From: Mycolicibacterium sp. TUM20985
GTDB taxonomy: Bacteria > Actinomycetota > Actinomycetes > Mycobacteriales > Mycobacteriaceae
Direction: 5' to 3'
DNA length: 64,000 bases
Assembly (NCBI RefSeq): GCF_030295745.1
Contig: NZ_AP027291.1
Span: forward strand, 1,674,001-1,738,000
Shown: positions 57,036-64,000 of the stretch, piece by piece
How the letters are laid out: each line of letters begins with the position of its first letter
Position numbering within the stretch: position 1 is the first letter of the stretch
Position numbers and translations under genes: made by a program
The notes under the pieces: model-generated
The model's input: the letters and a program-made list of their open reading frames with translations, nothing else
Databases searched by the model: none
What the model was told of the DNA's origin: nothing

Positions 57036-57754
57036 TCAGACCGCTTGCGGTTCATCACCCGGTCGGCGGCCGCCCAGTGTTCGTCGGACACCCAAAGTCT
57101 GGCGAACGCCGAGATGGCCTCCTCCGCCGAGGTTCCCGCGATCACCCCCTTGATGGGCGCGACCGGCGGGGCAGCGAGTTTGCGGGCGACGGCGCGCCAG
57201 TCCTCCTCGAACGACGCCCGGGGTACGACGAGGTCTACGAGACCGAGCCGCTGCGCCTCGGCCGCGTCGAGCACGGAGCCGGTGCCCGCGAGGAGCAGCG
57301 CCCTGCCCTTGCCGACCAGGGCAGCGAGCCGCTCGGCGCCACCCCAGGCGGGCATGATCGCCAAGGTCACCTGATTGAAGCCGATCTTGACGTCGTCGGC
57401 CGCGAGCCTGATGTCGGCGGCCACGGCCACTTCGGCGCCGCCTCCGAGGGCGTGGCCGTTGAGCGCCGCCAGCACGGGGCCCGGGAATGCGGCGATGCGG
57501 TCGCAGACCCCGCGCATCCGCCGTGCCATCGCCGCCGCCTCGGCCTCCGTCCTCAGGGCGCTGAGTTCCTTGAGGTCGCCGCCGGAGACGAACGCCTTGT
57601 CCCCGGCGCCCTTGATCACCAACGCCCTGGCGCCGTGGGCCCCGTCCAGCGCGTGGTCGAGCTGGTCCATCGTCTCGAGTGAGATGGCGTTGCGCGCGTG
57701 TGGGCGGTCGATGGTGACGACCGCCAAGCCGTCCTCGATCTCCAGGTCGACCAT
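57032..57754 (-). CDS. enoyl-CoA hydratase/isomerase family protein
   Basis: 240 residues. VVTIDRPHARNAISLETMDQ, GAGDKAFVSGGDLKELSALR (oxyanion hole), LNGHALGGGAEVAVAADIRL and NQVTLAIMPAWGGAERLAAL define a crotonase of slightly short length. It is a single-gene unit, divergent from the frameshifted FadD across a 68-base gap carrying ATTCTC/GAGAAT half-sites. Confidence 0.9.
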   Translation of the reverse strand: MVDLEIEDGLAVVTIDRPHARNAISLETMDQLDHALDGAHGARALVIKGAGDKAFVSGGDLKELSALRTEAEAAAMARRMRGVCDRIAAFPGPVLAALNGHALGGGAEVAVAADIRLAADDVKIGFNQVTLAIMPAWGGAERLAALVGKGRALLLAGTGSVLDAAEAQRLGLVDLVVPRASFEEDWRAVARKLAAPPVAPIKGVIAGTSAEEAISAFARLWVSDEHWAAADRVMNRKRSD

Positions 57755-57782
57755 GTGTCGCTAAACCGCCGTTCTCCGTGAG

Positions 57783-57821
57783 CGATATTGGCATTCTCGT
57801 TTCGGGAGAATAGCATCGCCG
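57783..57821. promoter_or_regulatory. paired TGAGAAT-type half-sites between echA and fadD
   Basis: Two sites face outwards. CGATATTGGCATTCTCG at 57783-57799 (minus reading CGAGAATGCCAATATCG) lies 28 bases before the minus-strand hydratase. GGAGAATAGCATCGCCG at 57805-57821 lies directly before the fadD GTG. Together they form ATTCTC, seven bases, GAGAAT at 57793-57811, perfect six-base arms. The second site resembles GGAGAATAACATCGCGA at about 44415. Confidence 0.5.
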
Positions 57822-57822
57822 T

Positions 57823-59420
57823 GTGGTGGCCCACCCCGTGCGAATCATCCCTGCCGAACTGGCAAGACACTATGCGGACCAGGGGTGGTGGACGACGGAG
57901 ACCCTCGGCGCCATGCTCGCACGGGGGCTGGATTCCCATCCGGACGTCGGCTTCCAGGTGCACTCCGCGCATCGGCCGTGGGTCGGCTCGTTCCGCGAGG
58001 TCGAGACCGTCGCCCGTCGGCTCGCCGCCGGCCTGCGCGACCGGGGTGTCGGACCCGGCGACGTCGTCGCGCTTCAACTGCCCAACTGGATGGAGGCTGC
58101 GGCGGCGTTCTGGGCCTCGGCGATGCTCGGCGCCGTGGTGGTGCCGATCGTGCACTTCTACGGGCCCAAGGAGGTATCGCACATCCTCGCGACCGTCAGG
58201 CCGAAGGCGTTCCTCACCACCAGGAACTTCGGCCGGATGGAGTTTCACCCCGAGCTGTCCGAGGAGGTGCCGATCGTCGCGCTCGTCGGAGAAGCGAGCT
58301 TCGATCGACTCCTCGCCGACGAGCCGATGACCGGTACCGTCGACACCGACCCCGGCGCGCCGGCGCTGATCGCCTTCACCTCGGGTACCACCCGCGACCC
58401 GAAGGGCGTCATCCACAGTCACCAGACGCTGGGCTGCGAGACGCGACAACTGCTGGAGAACTACCCGCCGGACCGCGGCAGGCAGCTGACCGCCACACCC
58501 GTCGGCCACTTCATCGGCATGATCGGCGCGCTCCTGATCCCGGTGATCGAGGGGGCCCCGATCGATCTGGCCGACGTGTTCGAGCCCGCTTCGGTACTCG
58601 CGTTGATGAAGTCCGACGGCATCACCATCGGCGGAGGTCCGCCCTACTTCGTGACCAGCCTGCTGGACCATCCGGACTTCACCGACGAGCATCGGGGTCA
58701 CATCAAGACCGTAGGGCTGGGCGGCTCTACCGTGCCCGCCGCGGTCACCAGGCGGCTAGCCGACCTGGGCGTGTTCGTCTTCCGGTCCTACGGCAGCACC
58801 GAGCACCCGTCGATCACCGGATCGGGCCGTGATGCGCCCGAGGACAAACGCCTCTACACCGATGGGAATGCGCGACCCGGTGTCGAGGTGAAGCTCGCCG
58901 CCGACGGAGAGATCCTCAGTCGCGGGCCGGATCTCTGCCTGGGCTACACCGACCCGGCGCTGACCGCCGTGGCCTTCGACCCCGATGGCTGGTACCACAC
59001 CGGCGACGTCGGCGTCATGGACGACGACGGCTATCTGACCATCACCGACCGCAAGGCCGACGTGATCATCCGCGGCGGCGAGAACATCAGCGCGGTCGAG
59101 GTCGAAGAGGTGTTGCTGGGCATGCCGCAGGTCGCCGAGGCCGTGGTGGTGGCCGCGCTCGACGACCGTCTCGGCGAACGGGCGGCCGCAGTCCTGCGGA
59201 CCAAGCCCGGGCACGTCATGCCGACCCTGGACGACGTGCGGGCGCACTTCGAACGCGCGGGTGCGGCGCGGCAGAAGTGGCCGGAGGAATTGCACGAGGT
59301 CCCCGAGGGGCAAGACTTTCCCCGTACCGCGAGCGGAAGGTCCAGAAGTTCCGCGTCCGTGAGGCGGTCCGGCTCCCGGCGGGCCAGGCCCAAGAAACCG
59401 TTGCCACCCGACGCATGTGA
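57823..59420 (+). pseudogene. acyl-CoA ligase (FadD) with C-terminal frameshift
   Basis: About 532 codons if the frame is restored. The adenylation domain is intact: AFTSGTTRDPKGVIHSHQTL (P-loop), YGSTEHPSI, GYTDPALTAVAFDPDGWYHT, and DRKADVIIRGGENISAVEVE. At 59335-59339 the motif PRTASGK is broken: the frame reads PRTASGRSRSS, while the next frame continues KVQKFRVREAVRLPAGQAQE to a TGA at 59418. One missing base, most simply the third base of the Gly codon, explains it. The lost Lys is the catalytic one of adenylation, so the encoded product would be inactive or a thioesterification mutant; a sequencing error is possible. The start is near-leaderless. Confidence 0.8.
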
Positions 59421-59434
59421 GAATAGGATTCTCT
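59418..59434. promoter_or_regulatory. TGAGAAT-type palindrome before amidohydrolase
   Basis: TGAGAATAGGATTCTCT, 13 of 14 arm matches to TGAGAAT-N3-ATTCTCA. Its first three bases are also the stop codon of the frame-restored fadD. It ends 21 bases before the amidohydrolase ATG. Confidence 0.68.
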
Positions 59435-59455
59435 CAAATCGAAAAGGAGAGTTCC

Positions 59456-60646
59456 ATGGGTCAACTTTCGCACCGGGTCGACGTGCCCTTTCCGCTGTTC
59501 GACGCGGACAACCACCTGTACGAGCCACCGGAGGCGCTGACCAAGTTCCTCCCCAAGGAGTACAAGGACGTCGTCCAATACGTCCAGATCAACGGCCGCA
59601 CCAAGATCGCGCTGCGGGGCCAGATCAGCAATTACATCCCCAATCCCACCTTCTCGGTGGTCGCCAAGCCGGGTGCCTGGGAGGAATACTTCAAGTTCGG
59701 CAACCCCGACGGCAAGAGCAAGCGCGAGCTCTTCGGCGAGCCGATGAAGGCCATTCCTGCCTTCTTCGAGCCCGCACCGCGGCTGGAGAAGATGGACGAG
59801 CTGGGCCTCGACCGTTCGCTGATGTTCCCGACGCTGGCCAGCCTCATCGAGGAGCGTCTCAGTGACGACCCGGTCGCCATCCACGTCATCGTGCACGCGC
59901 TGAACGAGTGGCTCCACGAAACCTGGGGCTTCAACTACCAGAACCGCATCTACACCACGCCGGTGATCACGCTGCCGATCGTCGAGAAGGCGATCGAGGA
60001 GCTGGACTGGGCGGTCAAGCGCGGTGCCCGCGCCATCCTGATCCGCCCGGCGCCGGTTCCCGGTTTCCGCGGGCCTCGGTCGTTCGCGCTGCCCGAGTTC
60101 GATCCGTTCTGGCAGAAGTGCGTCGAATACGACGTCTTCGTCGGCATGCACTCCAGTGACAGCGGCTACTCCCGGTACACCTCGGAGTGGGACGGCGGCG
60201 CGCAGGAGATGCTTCCGTTCCAGACCAACGCCATGGGCATCCTCAACGAATGGCGACCCATCCAGGATGCGGTGGCCTCCTGGGTTATTCACGGCGCGCT
60301 GTTCCGCTTCCCGACCTTGAAGGTCGGCATCGTCGAGGCCGGCTCGAAGTGGATGTTCCCGCTGCTCGACTCGATGACCGAGGTGTACAAGAAGGCCCCC
60401 GAAGCCTTCCTTGGCAACCCGATGGAGGAGATCAAGAACCGCATCTACGTCAGTCCGTTCTACGAGGAGGGCATCGACGACCTGATCAACCTGATCGGCG
60501 TCGACCAGGTGCTCTACGGCTCGGATTGGCCGCACCCGGAGGGTTTGGCGGAGCCAACGCACTACGTGACCGCGCTCGAGCACCTCGCCGTCGAGGATCA
60601 GGCGAAGATCATGGGCGGCAACCTGTCTCGACTGATCACTGCTTGA
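59456..60646 (+). CDS. amidohydrolase family 2 protein
   Basis: 396 residues from an ATG preceded by AAGGAGA. FDADNHLYEPPEAL is the N-terminal metal motif (D-x-H), DVFVGMHSSDSGYSR and KVGIVEAGSKWMFPLL are middle strands, and YGSDWPHPEGLAEP carries the C-terminal catalytic Asp. All expected residues are present, unlike the GSSYPH variant near 24 kb. It should hydrolyse or decarboxylate a cyclic acid. A near-perfect TGAGAAT palindrome lies in its promoter. Confidence 0.88.
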   Translation: MGQLSHRVDVPFPLFDADNHLYEPPEALTKFLPKEYKDVVQYVQINGRTKIALRGQISNYIPNPTFSVVAKPGAWEEYFKFGNPDGKSKRELFGEPMKAIPAFFEPAPRLEKMDELGLDRSLMFPTLASLIEERLSDDPVAIHVIVHALNEWLHETWGFNYQNRIYTTPVITLPIVEKAIEELDWAVKRGARAILIRPAPVPGFRGPRSFALPEFDPFWQKCVEYDVFVGMHSSDSGYSRYTSEWDGGAQEMLPFQTNAMGILNEWRPIQDAVASWVIHGALFRFPTLKVGIVEAGSKWMFPLLDSMTEVYKKAPEAFLGNPMEEIKNRIYVSPFYEEGIDDLINLIGVDQVLYGSDWPHPEGLAEPTHYVTALEHLAVEDQAKIMGGNLSRLITA

Positions 60647-60703
60647 CCCAGCCGCGCGTTGCGACGATCAAGGGCGCCCGCGCCCGATGAGGAGCGGCGC
60701 CAG

Positions 60704-62158
60704 ATGAGCACCGCTTGGCAGACCATCCCCGAGATGGTCTTGAGTGCAGCGGACCGATTCGGCGACGCGGAAGCGGTCGTCGACGGTCCGCTGCGCCTCA
60801 CCTTCGTCGACGTCGCCGACCGCATCCGGCAGGCCGCGGGGGCGCTCGCCGACTTCGGCGTCGAGAAGGGTGACCGGGTCGCGGTATGGGCCCCGAACTC
60901 CGCGCCGTGGATCATCGCGGCGTTCGGGATCATGACCGCGGGTGCGGTGCTGGTGCCGGTCAACACGCGGTTCAAGGCCGAGGAAGCCGCCGACGTCGTG
61001 TCGCGCAGCGGCGCCAAGGTGGTCCTGGTTCAGGAGGGTTTCCTCGGGCAGGATTTCGGCGCGGCACTCGACGCGCCGACGATCGATCTCGGGTCCGACT
61101 TCCTCACCAGCGGTTCGCCATTCGCGCGCGAACCGCGGGACTGGTTGGACGGGCACGACGTCTCCGACGTCATCTACACCTCGGGTACGACGGGTCGGCC
61201 CAAGGGCGCGATGATGAATCACGTTCAGACGCTTCGCATGTACGAGGAGTGGGCGACGCTCGCCGATCTGCGTGCGGGCGACCGCTACCTGATGATCAAC
61301 CCCTACTTCCACACCTTCGGGCTGAAGGCCGGGCTCGTCGCCTCCTTCCTCCGCGGCGCCACGATGCTGCCGTTGGCGGTCTTCGACGTCGATCACGCCG
61401 TGGATCTGATCGAGCGCGAACGCATCTCGATGCTTCCCGGCCCGCCGACGCTGTATCACGCACTGCTCACGGTGGCCGACAAGAGCAGGCTCGCCACGTT
61501 GCGGGCAGGGGTGACCGGGGCCGCCGACATCCCCGTGGAGCTGATTCGGCGGATCCACGACGAGCTGCCGTTCCAGTCGTTGATGACCGGTTACGGACTC
61601 ACCGAATCGGGGAACGTCACGCTGTCGCGCCCCGGCGACTCGTTCGCCGACGTCGCCACCACCGCGGGCCTCCCCTGCGAGGACGTCGAGGTCCGCATCG
61701 GCGACGACGGTGAGGTCCTGGTGCGCGGGTACAGCGTCATGCAGGGTTACCTCGACGACCCGATCGCCACCGCCGAGGCAATCGACTCGCGCGGGTGGCT
61801 GCACACGGGGGACCTCGGCGAGTTCACCGAGTCGGGCCGGCTGCGGATCGTGGGCCGCAAGAAGGACATGTTCATCGTGGGCGGCTTCAACGTGTATCCG
61901 GCCGAGATCGAGGGATTTCTCGCCGAACATCCGGCGATCGCACAGGCCGCGGTCATCGGCGTGCCCGACTGTCGGCTGGGGGAGGTCGGTAGGGCGTTCG
62001 TGGTCCTGCGCTCCTCGGTCGACCCGATCGGCGAGGAGGAACTGATCGATTGGTGTCGTCAGCGAATGGCCGGTTTCAAGGCCCCGCGGTATGTACAGTT
62101 CGTCCTCGAGTTACCCACGAACGCCACCGGCAAGGTGGTGAAGGACCAACTGCGCTGA
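60704..62158 (+). CDS. acyl-CoA synthetase (FadD-type)
   Basis: 484 residues from the ATG reading MSTAWQTIPEMVLSAADRFG, with GAGGAG upstream. Adenylation motifs: YTSGTTGRPKGAMMNH (158-173), MTGYGLTESGNVTLS, SRGWLHTGDLGEF, and the intact C-terminal PTNATGKVVKDQLR with catalytic Lys477. It activates a carboxylic acid to its CoA ester via an AMP ester. It is the working ligase near the frameshifted one and lies 57 bases after the amidohydrolase. Confidence 0.92.
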   Translation: MSTAWQTIPEMVLSAADRFGDAEAVVDGPLRLTFVDVADRIRQAAGALADFGVEKGDRVAVWAPNSAPWIIAAFGIMTAGAVLVPVNTRFKAEEAADVVSRSGAKVVLVQEGFLGQDFGAALDAPTIDLGSDFLTSGSPFAREPRDWLDGHDVSDVIYTSGTTGRPKGAMMNHVQTLRMYEEWATLADLRAGDRYLMINPYFHTFGLKAGLVASFLRGATMLPLAVFDVDHAVDLIERERISMLPGPPTLYHALLTVADKSRLATLRAGVTGAADIPVELIRRIHDELPFQSLMTGYGLTESGNVTLSRPGDSFADVATTAGLPCEDVEVRIGDDGEVLVRGYSVMQGYLDDPIATAEAIDSRGWLHTGDLGEFTESGRLRIVGRKKDMFIVGGFNVYPAEIEGFLAEHPAIAQAAVIGVPDCRLGEVGRAFVVLRSSVDPIGEEELIDWCRQRMAGFKAPRYVQFVLELPTNATGKVVKDQLR

Positions 62159-62249
62159 GCACTTTCACAGCACGGAACCAGTGTTTCTGCAGTTCGTGCG
62201 AGATCTTGCCGAATGTGGAACGGAGTATGGTCGGGGCCTTGCTCACCGA

Positions 62250-62266
62250 TGGAAATGCCATTCTCA
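62250..62266. promoter_or_regulatory. TGAGAAT-type palindrome before Mce-associated pair
   Basis: TGGAAATGCCATTCTCA; on the minus strand TGAGAATGGCATTTCCA. It is almost identical to the aldehyde dehydrogenase site at 31004. It lies 34 bases before the preferred start of the first Mce-associated gene. Confidence 0.58.
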
Positions 62267-62300
62267 CGAGCTACACCCCATGAACAGGACGGGAGGTCGC

Positions 62301-63191
62301 ATGTCGTCTCGCAAACCAGCCTCGCCGGTGCTCAACGGCGGCGACGCACACGACGATCCGACGGACACCGAGGTTGCCCCCCAGGAGGTGGCGGCTGGCC
62401 CGGATGACGCGCTCGCGCTCGCCGAAGAGGCCGAAGCCGAAGCCGATGCCGCGGAGGCCGCCGCGGCCGCCGCGCGCGCACGTGCCCGGGCGTTGAAACT
62501 CCGGAGGCAAGCGGCAGCCGCGGCCACCGAGTCATCCGATCCCGTCGCCCCGGCGGCAACGGCACCGGTCGCGCCCGAGGTCGACGAAACCCCGGACGCG
62601 ACCAACGACACCGAGGTCGACCTCGCCGACGCCGAACCCGCCGAGGAGCCCGAGGACCCCGAAGACGAAGCGCCACGCCGTCGTCGGCTCGGCCTCGGCG
62701 TACCCCGCATCCGGCTCCGCTGGATCGCCGCCGCGTTGGTGATCCTCTGCACGATCGGATTCCTCGGCGCCAGTGCGTACATGGTCCTGCACCACCGGCA
62801 GGCGACGGAACAGCGACAGCAGTCGGCGGAGTTCGCCGCCGCGGCCAGGCAGGGCGTCGTGACGCTGATGTCGCTGAACTTCAACAGCGCGGCCGACGAC
62901 GTCAAACGAATCATCGACAACACGACCGGTGACTTCAAGAAGGACTTCCAGGGTCAGGCCGACGAATTCACCAAGGTGGCGCAGGAATCGAAGGTCGTCA
63001 CCGAGGCCACGGTCAACGCCTCTGCCGTCCAGAAGATGTCGAAGGACACCGCCACCGTGCTCGTCGCCGTGACCACGCAGGTGTCCAACGCCGCCAGCAA
63101 TGACCAGCAGCCGCGCTCGTGGCGGCTCCGGGTCGACATCGCCCGCGACGGCGGACAGCTCAAACTGGCGAAAGTCGAGTTCGTGCCATGA
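62301..63191 (+). CDS. Mce-associated membrane protein
   Basis: 296 residues from the ATG behind GGGAGG; an ATG 21 bases earlier is possible. Residues 1-130 are cytoplasmic and low complexity: an Ala/Glu run with coiled-coil character (ALALAEEAEAEADAAEAAAA) and an acidic stretch. One membrane segment follows (about 142-164, LRWIAAALVILCTIGFLGAS), then an exported domain of about 130 residues (ARQGVVTLMSLNFNSAADDV, NTTGDFKKDFQGQADEFTKV) typical of Mas proteins. These accompany Mce transporters. Here it lies about 18 kb from mceF. Confidence 0.87.
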   Translation: MSSRKPASPVLNGGDAHDDPTDTEVAPQEVAAGPDDALALAEEAEAEADAAEAAAAAARARARALKLRRQAAAAATESSDPVAPAATAPVAPEVDETPDATNDTEVDLADAEPAEEPEDPEDEAPRRRRLGLGVPRIRLRWIAAALVILCTIGFLGASAYMVLHHRQATEQRQQSAEFAAAARQGVVTLMSLNFNSAADDVKRIIDNTTGDFKKDFQGQADEFTKVAQESKVVTEATVNASAVQKMSKDTATVLVAVTTQVSNAASNDQQPRSWRLRVDIARDGGQLKLAKVEFVP

Positions 63192-63856
63192 GCGAGAAGG
63201 ACGATGTGACCGACGTCGAGACCCCGGACGTCGAACCGACCGCCGAGGAACTCGACGAGACCCCGGCTGCCGTCGATGACGAAGACGGCGACGAAGTCGG
63301 CGACGAAGTCGGTGACGAAGGCGGTGACGAGACCCCGGCCGACACTGCCGAGGCTCCTCGGTCGGCCCGCGGCACGAAGATGCTGGCGCCGCTCGCACTG
63401 GCGGTCGCACTGATCGCGTCGGCAGGTCTGGCCGGCTGGCTGTACGTGTACCAGTACCAACCCGACCGGGAGTCCAACTCCGCCGTCGCCGCCGAGACCG
63501 TCAAGGCGGCATCCGACGGCGCCATCGCGCTGTTGTCGTACGCCCCGGAGACGATGGACAAGGACTTCACCGCGGCCAAGACGCATCTGACCGGTGACTT
63601 CCTGAACTACTACAGCCAGTTCACTCAGGACATCGTGACGCCCGCGGTCAAGCAGAAGGCGGTGACGACGTCGGCCACGATCGTGCAGGCCGCCGCCTCC
63701 GAGGTGAACCCCGACAACGCGCAGGTGCTGCTGTTCCTGAACCAGACGACGACGAGCAAGGAGAACCCCGACGGGTCCTTCACGGCCAGCAGCGTGAAGG
63801 TGGGCCTCACCAAGGTCGACGGCGCCTGGTTGATCTCGGCCTTCGACCCCGTCTAG
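63188..63856 (+). CDS. Mce-associated membrane protein
   Basis: 222 residues, ATGA overlap with the previous Mas gene. The acidic cytoplasmic N-terminus includes four GDE[VG/T] repeats, followed by a membrane segment (about 66-88, MLAPLALAVALIASAGLAGW) and an exported domain (AVAAETVKAASDGAIALLSY, KTHLTGDFLNYYSQFTQDIV, DGAWLISAFDPV) matching Mas proteins that share the NTF2-like fold. With its neighbour it likely stabilises the Mce complex encoded further upstream. Confidence 0.88.
   Translation: MSEKDDVTDVETPDVEPTAEELDETPAAVDDEDGDEVGDEVGDEGGDETPADTAEAPRSARGTKMLAPLALAVALIASAGLAGWLYVYQYQPDRESNSAVAAETVKAASDGAIALLSYAPETMDKDFTAAKTHLTGDFLNYYSQFTQDIVTPAVKQKAVTTSATIVQAAASEVNPDNAQVLLFLNQTTTSKENPDGSFTASSVKVGLTKVDGAWLISAFDPV
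63287..63334 (+). repeat. 4 x 12 bp in-frame repeat, acidic
   Basis: Four 12-base units: GGCGACGAAGTC twice (63287 and 63299), GGTGACGAAGGC (63311) and GGTGACGAGACC (63323). They encode GDEV, GDEV, GDEG and GDET in the cytoplasmic tail of the second Mce-associated protein. Lineage-specific length variation is likely. Confidence 0.85.
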
Positions 63857-63878
63857 CGGTACCCGTACCGTCGGAGGC

Positions 63879-64000
63879 GTGACGAACGAGCGCGCCGATC
63901 TGGTGCTGTCGGGGGGCGGCGTCAAGGGCGTCGGCCTGGTGGGTGCCGTCGTGGCTCTCCTGGACGCCGGCTACTCGCCGCAACGCATCTCCGGCACCTC
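63879..64000 (+). CDS. patatin-like phospholipase, N-terminal part
   Basis: The first 40 residues of a protein that continues past the window, from a GTG right behind GGAGG. LVLSGGGVKGVGLVGAVVAL is the patatin oxyanion-hole motif (G-G-G-x-K-G), and RISGTS begins the G-x-S-x-G nucleophile motif. It should be a lipid acyl hydrolase with a Ser-Asp dyad. It lies 22 bases after the Mce-associated pair and may be in the same transcript. Confidence 0.85.
   Translation, partial: MTNERADLVLSGGGVKGVGLVGAVVALLDAGYSPQRISGT

Noticed and set aside
57823..59865. 680-residue FadD extended into the next gene
   Set aside because: Residues after PRTASG have no similarity to the family, while the next frame continues the true C-terminus; the extension results from the frameshift.
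1..64000. tRNA, rRNA, CRISPR array, insertion sequence or prophage
   Set aside because: No cloverleaf-like intergenic segment, spaced direct-repeat array, transposase or integrase was seen; intergenic gaps are nearly all under 250 bases and are accounted for.

Overview
The window reads as chromosomal DNA of a Mycobacterium-type actinomycete, probably an environmental rapid grower. The evidence is high G+C, dense ATGA/GTGA start-stop overlaps, a complete mce operon (two YrbE permeases, MceA to MceF with a lipoprotein MceE), Mce-associated membrane proteins, a mycofactocin-coupled SDR, several single-cluster P450 ferredoxins and many FadE/FadD/EchA-type genes. I see no tRNA, rRNA, CRISPR array, transposase or phage gene. 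Family assignments rest on motif recognition by eye, not on database searches.

Layout. 1-3.5 kb: end of a CoA-transferase, then enoyl-CoA hydratase, thiolase, a TetR regulator with its own palindrome and an unknown protein. 3.5-7.5 kb (minus): acyl-CoA dehydrogenase, APH-like kinase, quinone-reductase-like MDR protein and a TetR regulator. 7.5-15 kb: two membrane proteins, P450 plus ferredoxin, DUF1330 protein, TetR divergent from a KshA-like Rieske oxygenase and a DapB-like dehydrogenase, then a second P450 plus ferredoxin beside an alpha/beta-hydrolase remnant. 15-20.8 kb (minus): one tight operon of two HIBADH-like dehydrogenases, a hydrolase, a DUF35-thiolase fusion, a ferredoxin and a NuoF-like flavoprotein. 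21-25 kb (minus): hydrolase, Rieske ferredoxin and two amidohydrolases. 25-33.9 kb: a small plus large acyl-CoA dehydrogenase pair, third P450 plus ferredoxin, two SDRs, aldehyde dehydrogenase and CoA-transferase. 34.2-43.8 kb: the mce operon. 43.8-48.7 kb: four small secreted proteins, a fourth P450, a TetR regulator and a VOC protein. 48.9-57 kb: thiolase, EchA, FadE, SDR, APH-like kinase, LLM flavoprotein and molybdopterin oxidoreductase. 57-64 kb: EchA, a frameshifted FadD, a third amidohydrolase, an intact FadD, two Mce-associated proteins and the start of a patatin-like lipase.

How it fits together. I infer a lipid import and degradation island. Mce/YrbE would bring in a hydrophobic, probably cyclic or branched compound. 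P450s with ferredoxins and a Rieske oxygenase would oxidise it. SDR and aldehyde dehydrogenase steps would make an acid, FadD or CoA-transferase would activate it, and FadE/EchA/thiolase and retro-aldolase-like enzymes would shorten it. The content parallels the cholesterol/Mce4 system but is not the canonical gene set, so the substrate is unknown.

The most notable signal is a recurring 17-bp palindrome, ideally TGAGAAT-N3-ATTCTCA. It lies just upstream of about a dozen start codons between 8.7 and 62.3 kb, including genes far from mce and the distant Mce-associated pair. It looks like one undescribed regulon that binds the island together. Other notable points are two kinase plus acyl-CoA dehydrogenase pairs resembling the 4-hydroxyacyl-CoA phosphorylation/elimination module, a 3 x 30 bp in-frame repeat in the aldehyde dehydrogenase, a frameshift through the catalytic-lysine motif of one FadD, and inverted copies of an intergenic palindromic repeat.
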